DNA of 64,000 nt from Nematostella vectensis (GCF_932526225.1 NC_064046.1:9389719-9453718); one strand, 5' to 3'. Counted from the stretch's first letter, positions 11,801 through 21,640 are shown. Translations and numbers: made by a program. Notes: generated by a model from the letters alone, not told the origin.

Positions 11801-14800
11801 GGGATTCAGTGGACGCTATCCAACCCAGGAAGGACGCAAGTGGGAGCTGGCAATTCTGGTGGCGCAGTCGAGGTCATTGGAGACATGGAAGGTACAGTCT
11901 TTCAACAAATTAGAGATTGCTTTGTTAGAGTTGGACTGATGAGTTTTTTTGTTTGGAGTCAGTCTTGTCTTGGTCTTGAATCCTGTTTCTGACGTACTCG
12001 TTATTATGTAGACAAAGCCTTTACACATCCTGCTGCAGGTGATCTGCAACGATAAAGCATTTTGGCTGTAATCAGAATTCCTCAATTAATTTGCATTGTG
12101 GATTTCATTAATTCTATTGTTTATACATTCTTCAAGTTTACGTTGTCATGAGATTCCCTGTCATCTATGTTTGAGAAGTCCTAGAGTAGGCACTTGCAAT
12201 TAATCGGCTTCTCCTCTAATTTGGACACTAGTAACGTCGAAGGTAACACACTGACCTGGCTATGTTTTCTCAGGATGCACTGCAACAAACCGCTTTCAAG
12301 GTGTTAGTCTGGAAGACTCACCCGATGTCGAGGTTCGGCGCCAGAATGTTCGCAAAGGTTGTCCGTGTGCTGAGGGGTTCTGTGAGAATGGCGGAACATG
12401 TGTGGACGGCACGCCTCCTTACTGCTTGTGCTCGCCTGGATGGACCGGTCCCACATGTGTACTGATTGTGACGGCGCCGAATCCAGGTACTTAAACCTTT
12501 AAAGCTCTTTTGATTTCAGTTAGCTCAATGTCAGGAATAACAAAAAGTTAATGTTGCATTACCCCTAGCTTACGTATATCGTTTCAATATCGTTTCAATG
12601 GAATCATGGAAAGTCAGCACTCGAAATGTGCTTGTGTTTCAACAAGAGCGTATCTGGATAAAGATTGAATGACTATTACGCGTCTTCGATCCAATCAACC
12701 CTCCTCGGGTGTTAATAAAAAATACTGGACGACAAGACCCCCAGTTGTATTAGGTAGGTTATGATGTTGCAACTTCAAGTAAGCTTTTTTATCTGTTGTG
12801 TCCAGGTCAGCGCCCAGGAAGTCGTGTGGTATCTCCGTTTGTCATCGCCTGTGTTGCCGTGGTCTTACTTGCCGTCATGGTAATCATGGGGGCAGTCCTC
12901 CTCAAGAAACGCACGCCGCCCCCTGTCATCCCCGTCATGGTTGAAGATGGTCATGTGCATGATAATATTCGGCCGTACCACGACGAGGGAGCGGGCGAGG
13001 AGGACAACTTCGGCTATGATATTACACAGGTACGATACTGTACGATTTTGTACTTTGGGTGTTATGCGGGTTTGACTATCAGGGATGTAATCGTTACTAG
13101 ACAGGCACTATTAGGGAGCAATCGGTAAATGCGGATGTGCTAACGGCATAGCGTTAATAAATTAACCGTCTTTGCTCTTTTTCAGTTGATGAAATACACG
13201 TACGTGGAGGGCGGTGGATACGGTGGCGGTGGTGGTGGATACGGTGGCGGTGGTGGTGGATACGGAGACGGGACGGGCGGAGCTGCATTCGGCTCGGCTT
13301 ACGCGGCAGGTAAGACCGAACAATTTACAGTGATGTACAAACTTAATAAAATGATAAATTAAACAGATAATAATTAATGGAGAATCGCCCCTTCTTTTAA
13401 AATATCTTAATGTATCTGGTCAAGAGACCATGATGCAAGAGAACGAAACCCCGTGGCCCATGATGTCGTTCTTGCAAGCTATTTTTAGAACAAACTGCTA
13501 TTTTCAGCGCGAGCTTGTCATTCATAGCCTCTATATATAGTTCATCGCGCCACATTTGGTTATGGGCACCTCGCGAGCTAATACATTTTCACAATAAACT
13601 TTTTACCCTCTGCTCTTCTTTACTTCGTTCGCTGCCTGTTTTTTATCATCTTAGCTGCTCCTCATAGCTCATGATCACAATGTCACTCGTGGGATGGTGT
13701 CCTTTACCCCTTTAGCTATCTTATCGAAATGTTATAACAATAATTGAACGGGAAGAATTTGGAGTTCATTCAAGATACATTGGGCTGACTCCTGAAAACA
13801 CTTTTTCTCTGCATCTCGGTGAGATAAACTCATCCAGTGCTATAGCGCCACTATATGCCCGTAGAATATAGTCCCAACTCCAAAACGTCAGAAAAGCAAT
13901 CTAAACGTCAACAGACCATCAGAGGATAGGCACAGGACCGGGCATCCAAGCAATGTAATAGAATTGACTCCGTTGTCAAAACACCCACCTTGATTTCTGA
14001 CCTGTAGCATTTCTTACCAAAATTTCGAACTACAAATAAAGACAAGCAAACACAGATCAAGTTACAAATAGATACTTTTTATGCGCTCCATCGGGTCCCA
14101 TTTTACAGCCATCAGCCACATCAATCAATTCTAAGACCTTCATTAGAAGCGAGCTGCAATGTTTAGACCGTATTTCATGCCTGCACTGCATCATGGGAGT
14201 CTTAGAAACACATTGACAGAGAAAGAGGCGGGCAATCTTCTCCCACATTCTCATAATTTTTTTTTATAATTCTTTTGCCCTGAAGCCAATCGAAACATTT
14301 CCAGGTTCAAGGAACCCAGAATAAGGCTGAAAACAATTTTTGAATAAGGTTGGGCGGCGAGAATGTACGAGGCCATTCACTAGATAATTCCTTTTTCACT
14401 CAGTGAAACAAGAAGCAAAACAAGAAATTTTCCCATTGAATCAACCTCAGCGTGCAAACATCCATAAGCACAGCATTTATTATGCCCCAATAGAATTCAC
14501 ATACCTGTCTTAATAAGCACAATATCTGTGAGAATATAAAGGTATTAAGTTCTTTTTCATTAAAAGGGAATTGGAAGAGAATTGTGTGTTGAAAATACAG
14601 ATTTATGGTTGACTTTTGAGAAATTTCTCAAATGCAAATATTAAAAAAAATTAACCTTTCTATTTCCCCATGCTGTTCGAGAGTTTAATTGCACATAACA
14701 GGAATCTGCCTTTCTTTCTGATTAAGATAATGTTAATTTAGGGCTCAAATCTAATGAAAAATAACTGCACTTTTGGTCGTTGTTGGGTACTCGTCGTATA

Positions 14801-16393
14801 TATAATTTCCGAATCAGCTGTGAAAACTGTTACTGGGAAAGCTGATCCCCGCGCCTAAACTAACGCACTCTATGCGTTTCAATGTCTTTCACTCCCGACA
14901 AATGGTTGATTAGATCCAAGATACTCAACGGAAGATCATTTTCCCAGCATTCGTAAAAAAGGAAGGTATTTTTGTTCAAAAAGATTTCCATAACAGCCGG
15001 TGGTTCACATCGCTCAAGACGTGATCGCGCGTGCTCGTGTTGCTAGCATACGTGAGCGCTAGCCAATCAGAGACGTATCTAAAATAACTGCTTGTTCCAA
15101 AAATAACTTTCACTGGAACATACCCTAATACGGGGGATTCGTACTCTTACATCATGGTGTCTTTATCCGGTTTCTTTTGAAGTGGATACTCGTTACTCCA
15201 GCTCTGTAAAAAACACCTCCCAACGCCCCCTTCACTTTTATTAACAATGTATTGGTTTCTTCCATTGAGGGTATATATTTCATGTAGGGTCCAAAATCCC
15301 CTTTCGTCCAGAATCAATGTATCGTGTTCTTCTATTGTGATCGTTTGATTGACACTGTCTTAACAGTCCTTTTCACTATTCTTATTAATTACCCTGTTCT
15401 GTTCTAGATGGCGGCGGTAAGGGGGGCTAATTCCTTTTCACTATTTTTATTAATTACCCTGTTCTGTTATAGATGGCGGCGGTAAGGGGGACTAATTCCT
15501 TTTCACTATTTTTATTAATTACCCTGTTCTGTTCTAGATGGCGGCGGTAAGGGGGGACTAATTCCTTTTCACTATTTTTATTAATTACCCTGTTCTGTTC
15601 TAGATGGCGGCGGTAAGGGGGGACTAGGGTCGGGCGTTGAGGAAGTCATGGTCGCTGAGGAAAAGCCCCTGCTGCAAGGCGCCATGGAGGGTTACGGTCA
15701 GCAGCACGGCATCACTACCATTACGCGCAGGCGCATGATGAACGCTGATAGCGTGGACGTGGGCAACTTTATCAACTCGCGCGTGGGAGAGGCGGACCGC
15801 GAGTATATACTATCATATGATGCCTTGCATATATATAGGTAAGTTGATTCTGTCACGTGATAGGTAAGGTAGATAGTCTTGTATTATGTGGATACTACTA
15901 TTGTGTCGACTGGTAGCAAGATGTTCGTTACCATCGGAAAGAGCCCTGTCCCCGACACCTTTGTTATTGTTTTCTTTAATATTGGAAGGCACATAATGTG
16001 CTAAAATCTCGAAATAACCATCTGAAAACAAAGGTTAATACTTTATTCTCCAAATTCAATCGAGAATATCGCATTAGCTTCCCCAAATCAGCCGATGGAA
16101 ATGGATGCATTTTCGCACTTGGTACTTTGCTGAGATGACAAAATGGCGGCTGGCAGAGGCTGTTTAATCTTGACACATCTCGGCAATCGTCGACGCTGTT
16201 CATACGAGGCTTATGCTTATGTTTTCTGTTGCTCTCTAATAGATACGAAGGCGATGACTCGGATATCGATGATCTCAGCGAGCTTGGGAGTGATGACGAA
16301 GGCGGTGATGACGCGGAACAAAGTTTTGACTTCCTCCAGGACTGGGGAAGAAAATTCGAGAACCTGAACAAGATCTACAACCTTGACGACTAA
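1..16393 (+). CDS. Type III classical cadherin, 5'-partial, 16 exons in window
   Basis: Calcium-dependent cell-cell adhesion receptor of the plasma membrane that links to actin through catenins. Exons by splice consensus: 1-2816, 3261-5523, 5741-6199, 7363-7535, 7766-7881, 8511-8800, 9398-9609, 10050-10212, 10436-10581, 10957-11109, 11660-11891, 12274-12486, 12806-13029, 13186-13309, 15604-15838, 16243-16393 (TAA). All phases agree, giving 2655 codons from base 3. Order: about 15 cadherin repeats with DxNDN-type motifs, NC region, EGF, LamG, EGF, LamG with an insert, EGF, membrane span, juxtamembrane motif EGAGEEDNFGYDITQL, Gly/Tyr-rich linker, acidic catenin-binding end. This is the architecture of non-chordate classical cadherins (insect N-cadherin, cnidarian CDH genes). 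The frame is open at the left edge, so the ATG at base 27 is internal. Which family member it is cannot be told from the window. Confidence 0.93.
2903..3044. mobile_element. Small inverted-repeat element (MITE-like) in cadherin intron
   Basis: Terminal inverted repeats of about 24 bp (left AAGCCTGGTTTCCATATAG, right end its near-perfect reverse complement) bound 142 bp with no coding capacity. The same element sits in the matching intron of the inverted copy (57836-58002), so it was inserted before the duplication. The inverted copy has roughly 25-30 bp more in the centre. The transposon family cannot be assigned. Confidence 0.6.
3261..5523 (+). CDS. Cadherin copy 1, last EC repeats and start of NC region
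   Basis: The acceptor CTTAACAG|ATCACTG joins in phase 0 to restore the linker TITDANDIVPMF across the intron. The exon holds about six EC repeats, with motifs DINDNQPRF, DANDHAPVF, DANDNAPIF, DVNDNGPWF and DDNDNEPYD, then a last repeat without the motif and the first part of the NC region (from about ...SVALQISDMRKVEYF). The donor is CTTG|GTAAGA, phase 1. Only the part up to base 4583 is duplicated in the inverted copy. Confidence 0.93.
5741..6199 (+). CDS. Cadherin copy 1, NC region, EGF-1, start of LamG-1
   Basis: The acceptor CATTCAAG|GTCTTAAGG continues phase 1. The exon finishes the NC region with conserved cysteines (DMCALERERVGKC), then encodes an EGF-like domain (six cysteines, NPCLNGGTC and CQCPRGYRGPHC) and the first strands of a laminin-G domain (ELSFEFTTEFKDGLMLYQG). 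The donor is CCAG|GTACAC. This NC-EGF-LamG order is diagnostic of non-chordate classical cadherins. Confidence 0.9.
6572..7362 (+). repeat. 59-bp minisatellite copying the 3' splice site of LamG-1 exon
   Basis: Fourteen acceptor-like sites (polypyrimidine tract, AG, exon start) lie at an exact 59-bp spacing. Exon-start positions are 6596, 6655, 6714 and so on to 7304, and the genuine exon starts at 7363. Each unit has about 24 bp of intron end (CTCTCGATTTTCCAG) followed by about 35 bp that closely match the start of the real exon (GCGACAATAACGGTGCC). The unit therefore duplicates an intron/exon boundary. Some units carry CTAGGAGAC in place of CCAGGCGAC, as the real boundary does. Long reading frames across the array on both strands are by-products of the periodicity. 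Confidence 0.95.
7363..7881 (+). CDS. Cadherin copy 1, LamG-1 middle exons (7363-7535, 7766-7881)
   Basis: Exon 7363-7535 starts after TTTTCTAG and joins as PGDNNGAKDFLAVF, typical of a LamG second strand. It ends IDRK|GTATGG in phase 0. Exon 7766-7881 starts after TGTTACAG and carries the LamG core with W-T-V and D-R-C motifs on either side of the junction. It ends at GGAAGATCTGT|GTAAGT in phase 2. The intervening intron is 230 bp. Confidence 0.88.
8511..8800 (+). CDS. Cadherin copy 1, end of LamG-1 and EGF-2
   Basis: The acceptor CTAACTTCAG|ATATCTAAAC keeps frame. The exon encodes the LamG closing strands (PLQIGGVETDLTF, then TGFRGCIRNI) and a second EGF-like domain with six cysteines (GTCPNNCNDKGYC, CVCDLGYTGRAC). 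The donor is GACA|GTAAGT, phase 1. The 629-bp intron before it (7882-8510) shows no coding signal. Confidence 0.9.
9398..10581 (+). CDS. Cadherin copy 1, LamG-2 first half (9398-9609, 10050-10212, 10436-10581)
   Basis: Three exons with acceptors TCTACTAG, CGTTCCAG and GTCTTCAG, and donors GAC|GTAAGT, GGCGG|GTAAGT and AAAG|GTAAGG. They encode LamG-2 strands (LKLDPGTKDCVLFLSS-like region, ISDGKYHSVMVNREG) up to the GGLPNI strand. The third exon runs into Gly-rich sequence that does not belong to a standard LamG fold and continues in the next two exons. Confidence 0.87.
10957..11891 (+). CDS. Cadherin copy 1, Gly/Ser-rich insert in LamG-2 (10957-11109, 11660-11891)
   Basis: Exon 10957-11109 (51 codons, phase 0 at both ends; acceptor CGCCTGCAG, donor ACG|GTAAAT) and exon 11660-11891 (acceptor CCCTTTCAG, donor GAAG|GTACAG) keep the reading frame. 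They encode about 125 residues rich in Gly, Ser, Asn and Thr (for example VGGGMSFGAGSS, SNGNGGVQISQG). A normal LamG domain goes almost directly from the GGLPN strand to the final cysteine-containing strand, so this looks like an insertion within LamG-2. The frame is well supported; the structure of the insert is unknown. Confidence 0.8.
11340..11645 (+). repeat. Degenerate ~20-bp tandem repeat in cadherin intron
   Basis: About 14 imperfect copies of a pyrimidine-rich unit (CGGGTATCTTATTTCTCAT and variants with ATACG) fill the intron just upstream of the 11660 acceptor. Reading frames through it are repeat artefacts. It lengthens the pyrimidine tract region of this intron but, unlike the 59-bp and 65-bp arrays, does not include exon sequence. 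Confidence 0.85.
12274..12486 (+). CDS. Cadherin copy 1, end of LamG-2 and EGF-3
   Basis: The acceptor GTTTTCTCAG|GATGCACT restores DMEGCTATNRFQGVSL, the last cysteine strand of LamG-2. A third EGF-like domain follows (KGCPCAEGFCENGGTC, CLCSPGWTGPTC), then a short linker. The donor is CCAG|GTACTT, phase 1. The frame differs from the longest open frame in this stretch, but the phase from both neighbours forces it. Confidence 0.9.
12806..13029 (+). CDS. Cadherin copy 1, transmembrane segment and juxtamembrane p120-type motif
   Basis: After GTGTCCAG the exon encodes a short linker and a membrane span of about 24 hydrophobic residues (PFVIACVAVVLLAVMVIMGA) followed by a KKR stop-transfer. The juxtamembrane sequence DNIRPYHDEGAGEEDNFGYD matches the conserved classical-cadherin core (EGGGEED-type) that binds p120-catenin. 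The donor is ACACAG|GTACGA, phase 0. It places the C-terminus in the cytoplasm. Confidence 0.93.
13186..13309 (+). CDS. Cadherin copy 1, Gly/Tyr-rich cytoplasmic linker exon
   Basis: The acceptor CTTTTTCAG|TTGATG completes the juxtamembrane motif (ITQLMKY). The remainder is a low-complexity GGYGGGGG-type repeat made of a 21-24-bp tandem DNA motif, then GAAFGSAYAA. The donor is GCAG|GTAAGA, phase 1. Such a Gly/Tyr spacer between the p120 and beta-catenin sites is not typical of well-known classical cadherins. Its length is likely to vary between alleles because of the DNA repeat. Confidence 0.88.
13310..15369. other. Long cadherin intron without recognisable genes
   Basis: This is the main part of the largest intron in the visible gene (13310-15603). 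Short frames on both strands have no recognisable domain. No RNA gene or mobile-element end was recognised. Around 15245-15340 there is an imperfect ~80-bp direct repeat. The intron ends in the 65-bp acceptor array. Confidence 0.6.
15370..15603 (+). repeat. ~65-bp tandem array copying a 3' splice site and exon start
   Basis: Four acceptors of the form CTGTTCTAG|ATGGCGGCGG have exon-start positions 15408, 15473, 15538 and 15604; the last is the genuine exon. Units are 65, 65 and 66 bp. Each holds about 42 bp of intron end and 23 bp of exon start. Every unit also contains the donor-like GCG|GTAAGG 9 bp after the AG. One unit has TTATAG in place of TTCTAG. Confidence 0.93.
15604..15838 (+). CDS. 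Cadherin copy 1, cytoplasmic tail exon
   Basis: In phase 1 the exon encodes DGGGKGGLGSGVEEV and then a cytoplasmic segment with ITTITRRRMMNADSV and GNFINSRVGEADRE, ending YILSYDALHIYR in phase 2 (TATAG|GTAAGT). Classical cadherins have a DNFINxxLxxAD-type segment and a PYDSLLxFxYEG segment here, and FINSRVGEAD and YDALHIYRYEG match those well. The segment is the N-terminal half of the beta-catenin-binding region. Confidence 0.92.
16243..16393 (+). CDS. Cadherin copy 1, terminal exon, beta-catenin-binding end
   Basis: The acceptor CTCTCTAATAG|ATACGAAGG restores IYRYEGDDSDIDDLSEL. The exon ends SFDFLQDWGRKFENLNKIYN with TAA at 16391-16393. The acidic Ser/Asp stretch followed by the aromatic DWGxxFxxL motif is the classical catenin-binding signature (vertebrate DYLNEWGxRFKKLAxMY-type). 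The end is intact, so copy 1 is expected to be a functional adhesion receptor. Confidence 0.95.
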
Positions 16394-18200
16394 AACGTAC
16401 GTGAATAAGACGACTGAGCCCTCACACGTGCTACGCGTGCGCTCATTCATAGTCGCCGATTTCAAATCTAGGACAAAACATGTCTTTCTTCATGCATGCG
16501 CGTAAACCATCGCGTCGTTCTTATGCCTGACCAAGGCTGACCATTTCCATACATTGACTATAGAGATGGTAGTAGATGGTAGTAGTGAACTAGTAGAGAG
16601 GACAAGCTATGGCATCAATGGTGCATGAAGAGTTTCTCGTGGGCATTGCTGATATTTAAAACTATATGTCTTCAATATAATATTGTATTGATGTCCATAA
16701 GAATCACGGTGTTTCTATTTTTTTAGCTCTCATCTGATGGTAGGTTGTCAGTTATATGCACCGTAAGAATTCATAGCCTAGCCACACTAGCTGTAATTAC
16801 ATATAAGCTCAGTCGGTTATTGTGGTAGTTTTATTTATTAACCATAGTTAATAGTAACTTTGTCCCAAGACATCTCCAGACCACGTTAGCTTAGTACTTC
16901 ATGTAAGACCCCTTGAACTGGCACTCTTCCTAACTGGCACTTACCTTAACACTAGTAACCCTAATCCTAAGCGATAGTGCCAGCCATCCAGGGTCTTAAA
17001 TGGAGTACTGCCCCGTCGTACTTCCAAAAGTTTCCGCCGTTTTGAATCCTAGTTATCTAACTGGGATTAGGCTAAGTTGATAGCATTTGTGGTGCTTGGC
17101 TGGGCTGAGCAATAAGAAGATAATTCACCTATTTTTTGTCTGAATTAAAACTACTTCCGAATAATAAATAGTTCAGGCGGCAGGGAGGGGTGGGTTGTTG
17201 CAGTTTACGAGAACATCGTTATTTATAGACTTTCATTCTTCGTAGAAAAAAGGCGCAGTTGAATATATTTTTCTTTGTCCAAGAAAAAATATTGGACATT
17301 ATCCTATGATTAGTGATGTGTGTAAAGTTTGAAAGATTAACATTTTAGCCAAGTTCTAGCTTTTTTACCTCCAAGGTCGCTCGTTTCCATGCTCTGGCCT
17401 GTTAAACAACAAAATTGACAACCACCCAAAAAAGCCAGAGAAAATGGGAACGAGTTTGAACTTAATGGATTTAGACCAGGATTATTTCAACATATTTCGG
17501 TAGCCTAGCAAATTTGTATGAAAAAAGATAAATGTTCTTTTTTTTTTTGCTCTATAAAGAAGAAGCTCATGAAGTGATATGTAGATATCTCAGTTAGACG
17601 CTAATGTATAAATAAATCTAGATTTAATAATTCTAGAAGATTGATCTAATTATAGAAAATAATGATTGAATAATTTTTTGACGCGATTTTGTACAAACTT
17701 TACTACAGCAAAAATAAAGTCTAGTTTTTAGTAGCAGTTGGTTGATGTCTATCACTGATTCTATACACCTGTTTAAAATATGTTGACGGTGCAAATAATG
17801 CCAATTGCCAAAATGACCGTTCTACTATCAAAAATACCATATCTCCGTCAAATTTCTACTGAATGGAGGAAAATGTGGATAACTTCTGCGATTATATTAT
17901 CATCTTCATTCTTACAAATAATTATACCCATAAGCAGCGATTGGTCTTAGAACTGCCATTCGCCATTTGCCCTGACAACGTTAATTAAAAAAGATAAATG
18001 TGATTTGCAGCAGTTCTCTTGTTGGATCTCCTCTGCATGAATCTCTTGTAACTTCTTTGGAACGCTTGGGGACTTTTCCTTTGTCTTGGAAATGTCGCTG
18101 GAATATTCTCATTCCCATCATAATTCCATCGTCACCAGGAAGCATCGTCTAGCGAAAAGCTTTTTATTTCAGGTCTGACGTCAGTTGACCCACAGCCCCG
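16394..18200 (+). other. Cadherin 3' UTR and flank
   Basis: No gene recognised. The first AATAAA after the stop codon is at 17163-17168, with others near 17609 and 17712, so the 3' UTR may be about 0.8-1.3 kb. The actual cleavage site cannot be set from the sequence. The DNA is AT-rich with short pyrimidine runs and no obvious repeat. Confidence 0.4.
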
Positions 18201-18218
18201 GGTGTTAGCGTCACATCT

Positions 18219-18400
18219 TTTAGGGTATAAATTTCTACCAAATGCCATCCCTAAGGGGGTGTTGAAGTTGAAGGGTTTTTCTATTTCCCTAAGGGGCGTT
18301 TTTCCGATTTTGTTATCTCTTAGGGTATACAATTCGACCAATTGCTATTGCCAAGGGGGTGTTAAACGTTTTTTTTCCTATTCTGCTATCTCTTAGGGTT
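18219..18400. repeat. Degenerate tandem repeat with TTAGGGTATA and AAGGGGGTGTT motifs
   Basis: The motif CTTTTAGGGTATA...CTAAGGGGGTGTT recurs about three times (near 18219, 18323 and 18394) with 70-105-bp spacing and many differences. It is an old local duplication. No function is visible. Confidence 0.45.
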
Positions 18401-18479
18401 AAAAATGACTTCGACCACAACCAATTTGCTATTCTTTGTAAGAGTTTCTGTTGACAACGCCCAAAGTGCCCTCCCTCAG

Positions 18480-18710
18480 GGTTAAAATCGATTTTGCCGA
18501 CGATTACCCCCGTCTGTTTTTATCGCTCTCTGAGACGAGGGTCGTTAGGCAAGCCAAAAGGAGCAAGGTTGCCGACGAGTTCGCGAAAGAGCAACTTGTC
18601 CAACTCGAAGGATTTCGGATTGTGTTTCCCGCCAAAATCAAAAGTGAGGCGGTCCTAAAGAGTCCATCTTCGACCATCTCAAGTAACAACCGCTTTTTCA
18701 GATTCTTAAG
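18480..18710 (+). CDS. Candidate internal exon of an unknown gene
   Basis: An open stretch of 77 codons (GC-richer than its surroundings) lies between a good acceptor (CCTCCCTCAG|GG) and a donor (CTTAAG|GTGAAT), phase 2 at both ends. It contains SETRVVRQAKRSKVADEF and EGFRIVFPAKIKSE. No family is recognised. Neighbouring exons could not be found, and it could be a fossil exon or chance. The candidate terminal exon at 22369 has a different phase, so at least one more exon would be needed between them. Confidence 0.25.
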
Positions 18711-20500
18711 GTGAATAGGTTTATTCGGAAATAACTGTTTTCGGGGTTTTGGGATTCCTGTGGCGCGTAATGGCGCTTAGAATGGGGAGGGGGTATGGGC
18801 GCTACAGTATCCAATGAAGAGCTGTAGAGCCAGCTTAGCAGGCTAATCTTACAGTTGCATTTTCACGGGCTCCCACCAACAATACACCGTTCGATTTCAC
18901 TTCCAAGAAAGGACCAGATATATTCGGGAAGTAACTGTTTTAACCCTTAATAGTCGGGTCGCTTAGCGCACAAAAAAAGCTCAATCTATACAGAGTGGAC
19001 AAAAGCACCAAAATTGGTATAAATATAGCCTAGAAGATGGTAATCAATATTGAGACCGGTGCCTACCGGTACCATTTGCGGATCCATTAATAAAGAGCAA
19101 TTTTTTTTTTTTTAGAAATCTGGTGTTGCGGGTACCCTGTGGTAAGATTTTCATACCTTTTCAAGACACACAAAAAAAAGATCAAAATGCACATATTTGA
19201 AAACGATTTCTATTATTTCAGCTGTATTCTATCGAATTTCGAGCCAAGAAACATATAAATAGCTATAAAAAGCTACATTTGAAGAAGAAGGAAAACCTAC
19301 TGGAACTCAGGCCCCACGCGGCTTTATTTACATCGCTTTTGCTAACATGCAAATATGACTGATTTTTATTCATTAAATAAGCACAAATGTGGTGCACATA
19401 ATTTTCCCAGAAATTTTCTTCCAATGAGTTCTCTAATTGTTATATTAAGTGCTATAGAGCTTTAATTTAACCAGCGCGACTGTAATTTATAGGCCCGTCA
19501 GCAGGAAAAAATATGCTACCGATGAGGGAGATTTTTCATAGCCTATTGTGCGTTGATAAATTATACCATGACAACTCGGATCATTTGTTTATCTTTTCGT
19601 TACGGCCCTATGTTATTTTAAAATAAAAGTATCACAATTGTTTCCGAGGCAAGAGCCTCGCTCTATATCATGCTAGTTATGGGTCAAAGCGGGGGAGCCG
19701 GCAGACGCCCTTGACTTCCAACCACTCGGTCGTATGAAGCCGAAAGCCCTAGCTAATAGCGTTCCATGATTTATATTTTCATTTTGTAAAAAAAATATCG
19801 AACTAATATATATCGGCAGAGATGGCTGGCGTCTACAGATATGGCGCTCAAAACCTTCTGATCGTTAGACGAATAATAGAATAAGTCTGGCTTACGTCAG
19901 GTTTTGGGCTGAACGTGTCCTCTCTTAAGGTTGACGCTAGTATCGTCAAAACTAGAGTTTTTAAACACTTGTTTATAGCACCTTCGTTTCTTCGGCACCT
20001 CGAAGAAAACGTCCCTAAGAAAAAAATCCTCTGTTTGGAAAAGAAATCCCCGCGGACCCTGGGCACATGCTAGCGTACGCGCATCATTCTGAAGTCTCTT
20101 TCAGTTTGTTTCATAATACCTTTCTCCCCTTTATTACAATAACGGTCCGCTGATCACTGATTCGCACCTTAGGAAAAGCCTCGAAAACTCTGTCCTTTAG
20201 TAGAAAACGGTTAAAGGATTTCTCATTCCCAAAATCTCCCAGTGTCTCATGTACATTGTGGAGCTCGGACATCAGAAAAAGGAACGTACCAGAATATATA
20301 AGCCTCCACTAATATATTCTGTTAATATATTCTATAAGCCTGACAAAAGCTCTATATTTTTTTTTATCATCCTCTCTCGCTTCCTGGAGACCTTTCCTAT
20401 TCTTATGCTCCACGGCCCTTTTTTATCCCTGAGGTCATCACTAAGACATCTTTAGGATAATAAAATAGTCCTCTATTGGTGCGGCTCGCCCCATGACAGG
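18711..20500. other. Non-coding stretch
   Basis: No gene, RNA or element end is recognised. The region contains A/T runs and short unrelated reading frames without family resemblance. Confidence 0.4.
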
Positions 20501-20506
20501 TAATCC

Positions 20507-20725
20507 GGAATCCGGAATCCTTGAAAAAATGAGATATGGGATCCGGAATCCATGAAAAAATGAGATATGGAATCCGGAATCCATGAAAAAAATGAGATAT
20601 GGAATCCGGAATCCATGAAAAAATGAGATATGGAATTCGGAATCCATGCTGCTGGAATCCGGAATCCACGAGAAAAAACCCACATGGAATCCGGAATCCA
20701 CACACTAGGATCCGGAATCCAGAAC
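20507..20725. repeat. ~32-bp minisatellite (GGAATCCGGAATCC motif)
   Basis: About six copies of a unit made of GGAATCCGGAATCCATG followed by an A-run and TGAGATAT, with end units lacking the A-rich part. Reading frames in all phases through it (MDSGFHI... on the - strand) are artefacts of the repeat. Confidence 0.88.
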
Positions 20726-21640
20726 CCTATTGGAGAACCTGTCATGGGGCGATGCGGCGATTCATCACTGTGCATCATGCACACGTAGAGAGCAATAAGC
20801 ACTGTTTTTTTTTCGTAGTGCCTCTGCTGGTGCTTTCGAGCATTTATACCGCAAATTTATGACAATTCCTGTGCCATTTTGCGCTATTTGCGCGACAAGG
20901 AGTTACTGCAGATGTTTCTTCTGCAGAACTCCCAAATCCTCTAATATTCTCACGAAAAGAATCACAACCTAATAACTTTGATTAAGGAGGCATATCTAAA
21001 GCATCTTATTGGTCTTTGGTGTCTAGTTGACAGACACTTGCAAAGCCCCCTTATTAAATCCATCTCTACCTCTTTTTATTTAGCCAACGTCAAAATACCC
21101 GATAATTGCGATTAATCGCAGATTTAAAAGAAATAAATTTAAAATCAAGACAAAATTTCATATTTAGTAGGTTATAGACATTGTACTTCCTTGATACATA
21201 AAGAATGAGCTTTTTTTACCTAAAATACGCGATTTTATGAGGTACTTACAGCATTTACATTACCAGCATAAAGCCTCCATCTTGGATAACCGTGAGGGGG
21301 ATTGGATCTAGCTTTGAAAACGTTTTCTCTTAAATAAATCATTTTAATGAAGCCGACGACAGTTTTATCTTGAAATATTAACAAATACTGTTATATCTCC
21401 CCTGCCAAAAAAACAATCAGACATTTCGCCTTAGTTTTGGAAATACAAGATGGATTTCACCACAGGGAGCCCGTGATGGACGCTTTTTTTCTAAATTTTA
21501 TTCCGTTATTACACAGAATCCTCAAGTGGTACCGGTGGGCACCGGTCTCAATATTAATTAGCATCCTCTCGGCTATCTTTATGCCAAGTTTGGTGCTTTT
21601 GTCCGCTATGTATAGATTGAAACACTAAGCGACCGGGCTA
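20726..21640. other. Non-coding stretch
   Basis: No gene is recognised; only short frames without family resemblance. Confidence 0.4.

Noticed and set aside
20403-20802. Overlapping frames with MDSGFHI repeats
   Set aside because: Generated by the 32-bp GGAATCCGGAATCC minisatellite.
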